Shown here piece after piece: positions 24,825-32,173 of a DNA stretch of 56,167 bases (within the stretch, counting starts at the first letter, position 1; each line of letters opens with the position of its first letter). The notes beneath the pieces are model-generated. The model ran no database searches and was not told the origin of the DNA. It worked only from the letters and a program-made list of their open reading frames with translations. The translations under genes were made by a program, and so were the position numbers. Source of the stretch: Candidatus Peribacter sp. UBA6535 (lineage in GTDB: Bacteria; Patescibacteriota; Gracilibacteria; Peribacterales; Peribacteraceae); contig DJKT01000041.1 of NCBI GenBank assembly GCA_002436205.1, forward strand, positions 1-56,167, read 5' to 3'.

Positions 24825-25954
24825 GTTTGTGACTTAAGAAAATCTGCATACTGTTTAATAAGCATACTGCGTTCATACGTATCCAATACCTTCACCGCCT
24901 CTTGCCCAAGTGCTTTACGCTGCACTTCATTCTTAAGCAGTACGCCAATCTTTTTCGCCAGATCGCCAACCTCCCCCGTCGTAAACATTCCATTGATGCC
25001 ATCGCGAATCACCTCAGGCATTACGCCAACCTTCGTCACTATCACCGGCATTCCACAACCCATTGCCTCAAGCGCAACTCTTGGACCTCCTTCGCTCTTA
25101 CTATTCATCACAAAAATGCGCGCAGTTTGTATGGCACCACTCACAGCCTCTTGCGTCGGCAACCAGCCAAGGAACGTTATGCGATTTTCGGCACCCATAT
25201 CTTTTACTTTTTGCTCCATCTTCGACCTTTCCGATCCATCGCCAATAATCAAAAGCCTGACACCTTCCAGTGCCCCCACTGCATCAATAAGTTCATCAAG
25301 CCCTTTATTTGCTACCAATCTTCCACAGAAAGAAACATCATAGGAAACCGGAGGTTTGTTGGCAGTACTGAGTGCATTTCTATCAAGATAGAGCGAGGAA
25401 ATATTATTGATCTTATCCCACTGCACACCCCATCGACGCAATTGCTTTTCGACACTATCATTCACTACTCTCACAGCAGATGCTTTCTGTACATCTGTCT
25501 TGAGATAGAGCCACGACAACGTACGTCCTATCCACTCAGTAAACGACGCTGCCTTCGGCCATCCAACAATGTGATGTACCTCTATAACATACGGGATCCT
25601 CATTTTCTTATGAAGTTTACGTGCGCCAATACCGTTATAAAACGGTGGGTAATCATGTACGGTCATCACGTCATGTGCATGCTGCCCAATAAGATATTTA
25701 CCGCGGTTTACTATCCACGGCACCTGAAATAGAAGTGATTGAGGGCAGGGATGAAAGAATACTTCACCACCTTCTTTTACATCTGATACCAATCTATGGC
25801 CGGACTCTGATACTTCGATAGATTCCTCCGGAACACGAGGGCAGATAACATCTATGCGATCAAAGTGCTTGCGCAGCTCCTGCAACGTATACCAAAACGC
25901 TCCCAGTTTTCCTTGGAGAATAGATCTGTCGCCACTGATCATCAGCAGTTTCAT
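24821..25954 (-). CDS. glycosyltransferase family 4
   Basis: A 377-residue GT-B enzyme counted from ATG 25954 (MKLLMISGDRSILQGKLGAF), which overlaps the stop of the gene before it as TAATG. Donor half: FCGRLVANKGLDELIDAVGA and the full E-x7-E motif NSKSEGGPRVALEAMGCGMP near residue 290. The acceptor half has HDVMTVHDYPPFYNG. It is probably a step in assembly of a surface glycan repeat unit. Confidence 0.9.
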   Translation of the reverse strand: MKLLMISGDRSILQGKLGAFWYTLQELRKHFDRIDVICPRVPEESIEVSESGHRLVSDVKEGGEVFFHPCPQSLLFQVPWIVNRGKYLIGQHAHDVMTVHDYPPFYNGIGARKLHKKMRIPYVIEVHHIVGWPKAASFTEWIGRTLSWLYLKTDVQKASAVRVVNDSVEKQLRRWGVQWDKINNISSLYLDRNALSTANKPPVSYDVSFCGRLVANKGLDELIDAVGALEGVRLLIIGDGSERSKMEQKVKDMGAENRITFLGWLPTQEAVSGAIQTARIFVMNSKSEGGPRVALEAMGCGMPVIVTKVGVMPEVIRDGINGMFTTGEVGDLAKKIGVLLKNEVQRKALGQEAVKVLDTYERSMLIKQYADFLKSQT

Positions 25955-27036
25955 TAGACGCAAATTGTAGCAAATAGATCCTCAGTGTCTTTGGAAACCT
26001 CCTCCCAACTTCGCCCTTCTATCTTTTTAGACGCTGCCTCTGACACAAAGTTATACCCCTCGCGAATACGATTGATTTCTTCGGTAATCTTTTGGGGAGT
26101 CGAGAGATCCGCAATAACAATTCCTGAACGTAAGTGCTCACTAAGTCCAGTTTCCTCCGTAAGCAGCGCAGGAAGTCCTACTGACCTCGCTTCGAGTGCT
26201 GTGTTTGGACTGATGTCTGTAAGAGAAGGGATCACCAGAAGATCATGTTTTCCAAAAATCTCGAACTTCTCTTTTCCTCTAAGGGGAGCAACAAACTGAA
26301 CACGCGTTGTAAGCTCCAAACGCTCTGTCTGCTTTCGTAATGCATCATCTTGTGGGCCGGAACCTACAAGTGTGAGGTATGCATCCGGTATCTGTGCAAC
26401 TGCCTCTATGAGTAGCGGAATATTTTTGAAATTCACGAAACGACCAACAAATAGTAAGCGTAGTTGCTTCTTTAAGAAGTGTTGTTCCATAGGAACTACC
26501 TGATCGAGTGCGAGAGCGTTTTCTATTACAGAATTCTTCGGAAGGTTCTTGTAGGCATCTTTGTAAATTTGCTGCTGGAAATCTGTAGAAAACACAACGT
26601 GATCGAATTTGTTCAAAAGCCAACTACTAACTGCTAACTGCCATCTACTAGATCTATACCACTCCCTCAATCCCTTCTTCCCACCCATCGCCGTATACCG
26701 CTCCCAAAAGAAATCCCCTCCAAGACGTAAGATCCTTTTGCAACGAAGTCTCGAAAGAATGATCGGAATCCCGCAACTAATTGAGGAGAATGCATACACA
26801 ACATCTGCATTCTTCCCTACCTCCTTCAATTTTTTTGAGTACTTCCACCATCGTAGGATAGGCAATCCCAATAATACGTTCTCCACTTTCCATTTTTCAG
26901 TTTCCACCTTGTTACCATACGTCACTACTATCACATCGTGACTGCTCCTCGTAAGGCGATCAGCTAACTTCTTAGAGTACGTAGCAGGTCCTCCGATAGC
27001 CGGAGGATAGATGCCAGTGGCAAGGATGATCTTCAT
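25954..27036 (-). CDS. glycosyltransferase family 4 with micro-repeat insertions
   Basis: A 360-residue GT-B enzyme from ATG 27036 (MKIILATGIYPPAIGGPATY), which overlaps the rmlB stop (ATGA). Donor half: LLFVGRFVNFKNIPLLIEAV and the SLTDISPNTALEARSVGLPA block that stands in the E-x7-E position. Two low-complexity segments, VETEKWKVENV (about residue 50) and WQLAVSSWLL (about 133), are encoded by 7-bp-period micro-repeats and probably form loops. It is the second gene of the rmlB operon. Confidence 0.88.
   Translation of the reverse strand: MKIILATGIYPPAIGGPATYSKKLADRLTRSSHDVIVVTYGNKVETEKWKVENVLLGLPILRWWKYSKKLKEVGKNADVVYAFSSISCGIPIILSRLRCKRILRLGGDFFWERYTAMGGKKGLREWYRSSRWQLAVSSWLLNKFDHVVFSTDFQQQIYKDAYKNLPKNSVIENALALDQVVPMEQHFLKKQLRLLFVGRFVNFKNIPLLIEAVAQIPDAYLTLVGSGPQDDALRKQTERLELTTRVQFVAPLRGKEKFEIFGKHDLLVIPSLTDISPNTALEARSVGLPALLTEETGLSEHLRSGIVIADLSTPQKITEEINRIREGYNFVSEAASKKIEGRSWEEVSKDTEDLFATICV
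26621..26650. repeat. 7-bp-period micro-repeat inside a GT4 gene
   Basis: Heptads CAACTAC, TAACTGC, TAACTGC, CATCTAC. In frame they encode WQLAVSSWLL in the glycosyltransferase. Similar translated heptads are a known kind of bacterial short tandem repeat. Confidence 0.6.
26883..26910. repeat. 7-bp-period micro-repeat inside a GT4 gene
   Basis: Heptads CCACTTT, CCATTTT, TCAGTTT, CCACCTT encode KVETEKWKVEN near residue 48 of the same glycosyltransferase. The same CCACTTT unit forms a longer array at 31003-31030. Confidence 0.6.
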
Positions 27037-27983
27037 GCGTATTTCTCTTTGTACCATTCAATTGTCTCTTTTAATCCCTCTTCAAAGTTTACTTTTGGCT
27101 CCCAACCAAGAGTACGTGTTTGCGAACTATCTACAGCGTATCGCCAATCATGACCAAGGCGATCCTCTACAAAACTAATAAGATCATGTGGCTTTCCAAG
27201 AATATCAAGGATCATTTTTGCGACTTCGATATTCTCGTACTCTTTGTCGATACCTACATTAAAGATCTTTCGTTGATCAGACTTCCAGTCAACAGTAAGT
27301 AGTGTTTCGATGGCATCGCAATGATCTCCAACATAAATCCAGTCACGCTTATTTTTTCCTGTTCCGAATATAGGAATTGGCTGATTAGCTAATGCATTAC
27401 GAATAACTGTAGGGATAAACTTCTCATCAGCCTGATGCGAACCATAGTTATTTGTACATCGCGTAATAACAGCCTGTATATCGAATGTACGAATAGCAGC
27501 AAGTACCAACATTTCAGCAGCAGCCTTACTCGCAGAGTACGGTGAGCTGGGCCTCTGTGCATCCGTAACTTTGCAGGAAGGATCACTGTCTCCGACATCG
27601 CCATACACTTCATCGGTAGATATATGAAGAAGTCTGACTGCAGGATGTTCTTTCACTACTTCGATAATCGCCTGCGTCCCGATGACATTGGTATGAAGAA
27701 ACGGCGTCGCATCAGAAATAGAGTTATCGACGTGTGACTCTGCAGCAAAGTTTATAATCGTATCTATCGAATGATCTTCTACGAGCTTCGTAACCAAAGC
27801 TTGATCTGCGATGTCTCCTTCGACGAAGGTGATCTGATCTGCTATGGGATCTAAGAATGATTTGTCTGCTGCATAGGTTAATTTATCGAGTACAACAACA
27901 GAATCCTCTGGGTGACTAGCAACGTGACGAAGCACGAAATGTGACCCGATAAAGCCGGCCCCACCTGTAACTATAATATTCAT
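27033..27983 (-). CDS. rmlB: dTDP-glucose 4,6-dehydratase
   Basis: RmlB/RfbB, 316 residues, turns dTDP-glucose into dTDP-4-keto-6-deoxyglucose, the branch point for rhamnose and other deoxysugars. The NAD-binding GGAGFIGSHF is at residues 7-16, the catalytic TDE is in HISTDEVYGDV, and YSASKAAAEMLV supplies Tyr and Lys. It heads a five-gene minus-strand operon and has a leader with a C/T-rich segment. rmlA lies divergently upstream; rmlC and rmlD are not in the window, so the end sugar is unknown. Confidence 0.95.
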   Translation of the reverse strand: MNIIVTGGAGFIGSHFVLRHVASHPEDSVVVLDKLTYAADKSFLDPIADQITFVEGDIADQALVTKLVEDHSIDTIINFAAESHVDNSISDATPFLHTNVIGTQAIIEVVKEHPAVRLLHISTDEVYGDVGDSDPSCKVTDAQRPSSPYSASKAAAEMLVLAAIRTFDIQAVITRCTNNYGSHQADEKFIPTVIRNALANQPIPIFGTGKNKRDWIYVGDHCDAIETLLTVDWKSDQRKIFNVGIDKEYENIEVAKMILDILGKPHDLISFVEDRLGHDWRYAVDSSQTRTLGWEPKVNFEEGLKETIEWYKEKYA

Positions 27984-28016
27984 ACAAATTCAGTAAAGAG
28001 AGATTTAACCTGCCTG

Positions 28017-28056
28017 CCCTTCCGTAGCTCGGAGCGAAGCGAAGAGCGAAGGAGGG
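28017..28056. repeat. hairpin element between rmlB and rmlA
   Basis: CCCTTCC (28017-28023) and GCTC (28027-28030) pair with GAGC (28044-28047) and GGAGGG (28051-28056), leaving a small internal loop and a GCGAAGCGAA-type apex. It looks like a dispersed intergenic palindrome. The rest of the 224-bp gap holds a direct repeat and the rmlA promoter. Confidence 0.45.
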
Positions 28057-28086
28057 TAACGAGGAGGTTCATATACGAAAAGGATA

Positions 28087-28115
28087 CCGAAGAATCCGAG
28101 GAAACCGAAGAATCC
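28087..28115. repeat. 11-bp direct repeat CCGAAGAATCC
   Basis: CCGAAGAATCC occurs at 28087-28097 and again at 28105-28115, an 18-bp period. Role unknown. Confidence 0.5.
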
Positions 28116-28131
28116 AGGGAGTATTTATCAT

Positions 28132-28200
28132 AGGATAAATTTGCAAAAAGTCAATTTTGGTGTAAAATCATAATCCAAATTATCCTATCTATCCTATAAT
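28132..28200 (+). promoter_or_regulatory. rmlA promoter region with flanking inverted repeat
   Basis: TTGCAA (28141-28146), 16 nt, TAAAAT (28163-28168) forms one promoter. It is bracketed by AGGATAAATTTG (28132-28143) and CAAATTATCCT (28176-28186), an inverted repeat with one bulged base that could be an operator. A second -10, TATAAT (28195-28200), lies 7 nt before the ATG and would give a leaderless mRNA. Confidence 0.5.
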
Positions 28201-28207
28201 CCAAGTC

Positions 28208-28987
28208 ATGAAAGGAGTCCTCATCTGCGGCGGTCTTGGCACCAGGCTACTCCCTCTAACAGAGGTGACCAATAAGTCACTTCTGCCTGTGTATGACCAG
28301 CCACTTATCTTCTATCCTCTGCAGACTCTTCTGAGTGCAGGCATTGAAGAAATCATGGTCATTACAGGGCCTGAGAACATCGACCAGATGACCGGATTCC
28401 TTGGGAGTGGAAGCAAATTCAACTGCAAATTTACCTACCGTGTACAAGACGAACCAAAGGGTATTGCTCAAGCACTTGGCATGGCAGAAGAGTTTTCTGC
28501 AGGACAGGACATCTGTGCACTGCTTGGAGATAACATCTACTTCGATACTATCTCACAGCACATTCGCAGCTTTGCAGGAGGCGGACACATCTTTGTAAAA
28601 GAGGTGCAGGATCCAAAAAGATTCGGTGTTGTAGAAGTAGATGGTACCAAAGTGGTATCGATAGAAGAAAAGCCACAGCAGCCACGAAGCAACTTAGCCC
28701 AGACCGGATGCTACCTGTATGACAACCGCTGCTTCGAATTTATTCGTAACTTACAACCTTCCGATCGTGGAGAGTTAGAGATTACCGATGTGACGAAGTG
28801 GTACATGCAAAACGGCAAGCTTGGTTACACTGTGCTGCAAGATGAGTGGATTGATGCCGGAACTTTCGAGAGTCTACACAAGGCAGCCATTCTCGTTCGT
28901 GAACGAAAAATGGGGCAACACAAAGAACAAGTGCAAGAGACTGCACAAGCTGCTGCTCCACAACAACAACCTATGATAGGTCAGTAG
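28208..28987 (+). CDS. rmlA: glucose-1-phosphate thymidylyltransferase
   Basis: RmlA/RfbA joins dTTP and glucose-1-phosphate to make dTDP-glucose, the substrate of RmlB. The 259-residue protein has the nucleotidyltransferase signature GGLGTRLLPLTEVTNKSLLP at residues 8-27 and PLIFYPLQTLLSAGI. The segment LLGDNIYFD supplies the metal-binding Asp and DEWIDAGTFESL the C-terminal site. It is shorter than the usual 290 residues and ends in a Q/A-rich tail (ETAQAAAPQQQPMIGQ). It is transcribed divergently from rmlB and overlaps the next convergent gene by 7 bp. Confidence 0.95.
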   Translation: MKGVLICGGLGTRLLPLTEVTNKSLLPVYDQPLIFYPLQTLLSAGIEEIMVITGPENIDQMTGFLGSGSKFNCKFTYRVQDEPKGIAQALGMAEEFSAGQDICALLGDNIYFDTISQHIRSFAGGGHIFVKEVQDPKRFGVVEVDGTKVVSIEEKPQQPRSNLAQTGCYLYDNRCFEFIRNLQPSDRGELEITDVTKWYMQNGKLGYTVLQDEWIDAGTFESLHKAAILVRERKMGQHKEQVQETAQAAAPQQQPMIGQ

Positions 28988-30009
28988 AGCTGCGCGTACT
29001 TCCCTGCTATAACACCCCAATCAAACTGCTGCGCATGGGCAGCACCTCCTTCGGTTATACGGTTACAAAGATCTTCATCTTCCATTGCACGCTTGATGGC
29101 TTTTGTAGCCGCGGCAGAATCATTCGGCGGTACGATAAGCCCTGTACGTTCATGTTCGATAATATCCGGAATGCCACCAACAGATGTACCAATAACAGCG
29201 CAGCCCGCAGCCTGTGCTTCTAGAAAGACATTGCCAAGAGCTTCACTGCGAGACAATCCACAAAACACCTGTGCTGCTGCATACTCCTGCGCAATCCTCT
29301 CCGGTTGTACGTATCCCAAAAACTCCACTCGGTCTGTAATGCCTAACTCTGTTGTTAATTTGCTAAGCAACTTCTTCTGCGATCCATCTCCCACAATATG
29401 GAGCGTAGCTCCGGGAATCTCTGCGACAGCTTTAAGAAGAGTATCAATCCCCTTCATGCGTTCAAGACGGCCGACAAAGAGAATGCTGCCGGGTACACGC
29501 TCTACTCTCAGCCGTGCATCGCAAAGAAGATCCGATTTGATTCCATTGGAAATAAGATGCACTTCCTCTCTCCCAAGTTCTGCAAGTGTCTGCTTAAGTG
29601 TGCGACTAATACAGGTAACCACTCCAGCAGATCGAACGATAAATCCCTTAAGGAAACTTCTATTGGTTGTCTGGCATGTGAGGATCTTCTTTGGAGCTTT
29701 GCAAAATACCAGTGCAAGGCCTGCAAACGTTTCGAGTACTGCATGTACGACGTCTGGCTTGAGCTTGTTTGAAGCAATGGGAGCCAGAAACGGAAACAAC
29801 CACTTATCAAATGTAGAACCAAACCCAACTCTTACGATAGGAATTTTTCCTTGTAACATGTCTTTCTTTGGCAAGTCCTTGCGCATCCTTGCTGTAACAA
29901 TTGTAAAATCAAATTGGTCTTTAAGCGCCAGTGGTACCTCTTCTGCACAGGCTTCAGCCCCCGACCGCATAGGAGTTAAGAATGCCGATAGAATTACAAT
30001 CTTCTTCAT
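28981..30009 (-). CDS. glycosyltransferase family 4
   Basis: A 342-residue GT-B enzyme. MKKIVILSAFLTPMRSGAEA begins the acceptor half; donor half ILFVGRLERMKGIDTLLKAV, HIVGDGSQKKLLSKL and the E-x7-E block CGLSRSEALGNVFLEAQAAG near residue 265. It is the last gene of the minus-strand operon that begins at 34953 and overlaps the GT4 before it by ATGA. Confidence 0.92.
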   Translation of the reverse strand: MKKIVILSAFLTPMRSGAEACAEEVPLALKDQFDFTIVTARMRKDLPKKDMLQGKIPIVRVGFGSTFDKWLFPFLAPIASNKLKPDVVHAVLETFAGLALVFCKAPKKILTCQTTNRSFLKGFIVRSAGVVTCISRTLKQTLAELGREEVHLISNGIKSDLLCDARLRVERVPGSILFVGRLERMKGIDTLLKAVAEIPGATLHIVGDGSQKKLLSKLTTELGITDRVEFLGYVQPERIAQEYAAAQVFCGLSRSEALGNVFLEAQAAGCAVIGTSVGGIPDIIEHERTGLIVPPNDSAAATKAIKRAMEDEDLCNRITEGGAAHAQQFDWGVIAGKYAQLY

Positions 30010-31160
30010 ACAGATTCAAAGAACTTTGTATACATCTTACCTACTTTCTCCCAACTAAAGTGCTCATCAATTCTTTTTCGTGCAGCTTCACCCATCATCT
30101 TTCGCTTCGAAGGATCTTCAATCAAACGAGCTACATGCGCACGCAGCGCCTCTCTATCTCCTGCCGGAAAGCAGAGACCGGAAACTCCGTTTTGCACGAG
30201 ATACGTATTACCTCCCACTTCGGAAACCACGCACGCACATCCGCTACTCATCGCCTCCATGATTGCATTAGAGAGTCCTTCACTGTGACTGGGCATAACA
30301 AAAATATCCGTCGCACCCAACACATCCGGGATGTCTTTTCGTAGTCCCGTGAACTTCACGTCACGTTGATACTCCTCTACAAGTGGATGCTTGTCTTTAT
30401 ACCAACCTACTACCTGTAGCTTAAGATTTGCATGATCTTTTTTGAGTGGAACAAGAGCCGCCAAGAAATCATCAACCCCTTTAATGGATTCGAGTCGTCC
30501 TACATACGATACAACGATCTCATTATTCTTATTTTCGTATTTCGTATTTCGTATTTCGTATTTCGAAGCATCGATCCCCGTTGGAATCACCTGCGTCTTT
30601 TTGTGAATCAGAAGGTGGCGCAATAAACACGTTGGCTGCGGATGAAATGTCACTACACGTGAAGCACACAAGAGGATCAACCAACCGCCAGTCCAAGCGT
30701 AAATCGCAGCACACACTTTTGGTAGCCATCCACGTGGCCACCAATTGATACCCACAAAGGCATCCGTCAGTACTAAAACTTTATAACCAGTAAGCCGCAG
30801 AGCAATCGTACAAAATGATGTCCAAAATAGAAGCTTGTTTACAACAATGTGATCTGGCTTTTCTGACTTGATCAATTTTCGAACGTATCCCGTAAACCCA
30901 AGAGCGATCCCATAATTCCACGGATCCTTTAAGAAAATATCCTGCATCCGATGAATCTCAAGAGTCTCCGAAACTTTTTCAACATGGATTCGTTTTCTTT
31001 TTCCACTTTCCACTTTCCACTTTCCACTTTTTAAATCCCCCATACATACAACAATTACCGAATAGCCAATCCTCTGCCATAACTCCGCCAATTTAAAAGA
31101 GCTCACCATCCAGCGATGCGGCTCCTTCCAGTACGGAGAGATGAGGAGAATAGTCTTCAT
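30006..31160 (-). CDS. glycosyltransferase family 4 with micro-repeat insertions
   Basis: A 384-residue GT-B enzyme: MKTILLISPYWKEPHRWMVS at the N-terminus, VSYVGRLESIKGVDDFLAAL and MPSHSEGLSNAIMEAMSSGC (E-x7-E) in the donor half. Two insertions come from 7-bp-period repeats: SGKWKVESGKRKR near residue 46 and KYEIRNTKYENKN near residue 205, the latter just before the donor domain. They look like tolerated loop expansions. It is coupled to the following GT4 by ATGA. Confidence 0.9.
   Translation of the reverse strand: MKTILLISPYWKEPHRWMVSSFKLAELWQRIGYSVIVVCMGDLKSGKWKVESGKRKRIHVEKVSETLEIHRMQDIFLKDPWNYGIALGFTGYVRKLIKSEKPDHIVVNKLLFWTSFCTIALRLTGYKVLVLTDAFVGINWWPRGWLPKVCAAIYAWTGGWLILLCASRVVTFHPQPTCLLRHLLIHKKTQVIPTGIDASKYEIRNTKYENKNNEIVVSYVGRLESIKGVDDFLAALVPLKKDHANLKLQVVGWYKDKHPLVEEYQRDVKFTGLRKDIPDVLGATDIFVMPSHSEGLSNAIMEAMSSGCACVVSEVGGNTYLVQNGVSGLCFPAGDREALRAHVARLIEDPSKRKMMGEAARKRIDEHFSWEKVGKMYTKFFESV
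30535..30565. repeat. (TCGTATT)n micro-repeat inside a GT4 gene
   Basis: Four perfect TCGTATT units plus a partial one. On the coding strand they encode KYEIRNTKYE, placed between the two halves of the glycosyltransferase. Confidence 0.75.
31003..31030. repeat. (CCACTTT)4 micro-repeat inside a GT4 gene
   Basis: Four perfect CCACTTT units. On the coding strand they encode KSGKWKVESGK near residue 46 of the glycosyltransferase. Confidence 0.75.
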
Positions 31161-31162
31161 AA

Positions 31163-31501
31163 TTACTTCTTATCAAGATCTTTGAGAGCGAGCTTGCGGA
31201 TGACTCGTGTCTGGCGCTGTTCCATAGCTTCTATGCGAACAATAATGTAGAAAACAATGAAGAGTAAAATAGCGATAGTTGTAATGAGTACTGCATTCTC
31301 TCGATCTTTAATACCGGTAAATTTTGAAAGGTAATCCAGTACATCAGGATACAGGGCAATCGCTACTATGCTTCCCCAGAATACTGTCCAGAGGATTGCT
31401 TCCCAAAGAGTTTTCTTCTGTCGAAATACAAGATTCCATGCGTAGGAAACAGCGATGAACCCAGCCAGTGGTGTAATGATTTGATAAGCAGTAAACTCCA
31501 T
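31163..31501 (-). CDS. DUF2304 membrane protein
   Basis: A 112-residue protein with three membrane helices (about residues 5-23, 34-52, 70-90) and a basic tail. Length, helix layout and the WTVFWGSIVAIALYPDVLDY segment match DUF2304, a family regularly found beside GT2 polyprenyl-phosphate sugar synthases. It sits 3 nt after such a gene here, so a membrane-partner role is likely but unproven. Confidence 0.78.
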   Translation of the reverse strand: MEFTAYQIITPLAGFIAVSYAWNLVFRQKKTLWEAILWTVFWGSIVAIALYPDVLDYLSKFTGIKDRENAVLITTIAILLFIVFYIIVRIEAMEQRQTRVIRKLALKDLDKK

Positions 31502-31504
31502 GAT

Positions 31505-32173
31505 TTAGCGGAGAAAGGAACGAAGAAGAATTTTTAAAGCAGTGCGAACACCATTGGCAAACGACTGGCCTTTGGCAAGAGTATATTCAGAATACAAAAC
31601 TTTCGCAGGCACTTCTGCAACACGCCAACGATGTTGGGTGCATTCACGAACAATCTCAGTACAAAACTCATACCCACTCATGCGCAAATCTATCTGCCGT
31701 ACCGCTTTCGGTCCAAATACCTTAAAGCCACACTGGCTATCGCGTACCCACTTTCCGGTTGCTACGAATGTAATGACATTTCCAAGACCATTAAAGAGTC
31801 GCCTTATAAACGGAATATTGTTGCGTAGACCAAAACGATTAGCAAAAGCTATATCTGCTTTATCTTCTTTGATGGGCTTTAAAAGAGCAGGGATGTCGTC
31901 TGAATTGTGTTGTTCATCTGCATCAAGAGTGACGATAATCTGTGCCTTAAGCTCTCTTGCTGCATCAATACCAGTCATCGTTGCAGCGCCAGCACCACAG
32001 TTTTCTATATGCGTTAGTACTATAGCTCCTGCTTTCTCTGCAGACTTCGCAGTATCATCTGTAGATCCATCATTTACCACGACCACTAGATCGACATATT
32101 TCTTTGCCTCAGCGACTACTTTGCCAACGCGCTTACCTTCATTATAGGCCGGTATGACAGCAATAATTCGCAT
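31505..32173 (-). CDS. glycosyltransferase family 2 (polyprenyl-phosphate type)
   Basis: A 222-residue GT-A enzyme: MRIIAVIPAYNEGKRVGKVV, VVVNDGSTDDTAKSAEKAGA and the D-A-D metal site IVTLDADEQHNSDDIPALL near residue 83. DSQCGFKVFG near residue 145 is typical of dolichol-phosphate mannosyltransferase relatives. It would make a lipid-linked sugar donor for the GT-C protein encoded just before it (TAATG overlap). DUF2304 follows. Confidence 0.92.
   Translation of the reverse strand: MRIIAVIPAYNEGKRVGKVVAEAKKYVDLVVVVNDGSTDDTAKSAEKAGAIVLTHIENCGAGAATMTGIDAARELKAQIIVTLDADEQHNSDDIPALLKPIKEDKADIAFANRFGLRNNIPFIRRLFNGLGNVITFVATGKWVRDSQCGFKVFGPKAVRQIDLRMSGYEFCTEIVRECTQHRWRVAEVPAKVLYSEYTLAKGQSFANGVRTALKILLRSFLR

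Noticed and set aside
24902..25732. Open frame of 276 codons on the plus strand
   Set aside because: Antisense shadow of a GT4 gene with intact motifs; the composition is rich in H, I and N and unlike a real protein.
29093..30058. Long open frame of 321 codons on the plus strand
   Set aside because: It lies antisense to a clear GT4 gene, has S/R-rich shadow composition and no family resemblance.
30535..31030. CRISPR array
   Set aside because: The repeats are 7 bp, contiguous and without unique spacers, and no cas gene is present.
31542..32147. Open frame of 201 codons on the plus strand
   Set aside because: Antisense to the well-supported GT2 gene; no recognisable domain.
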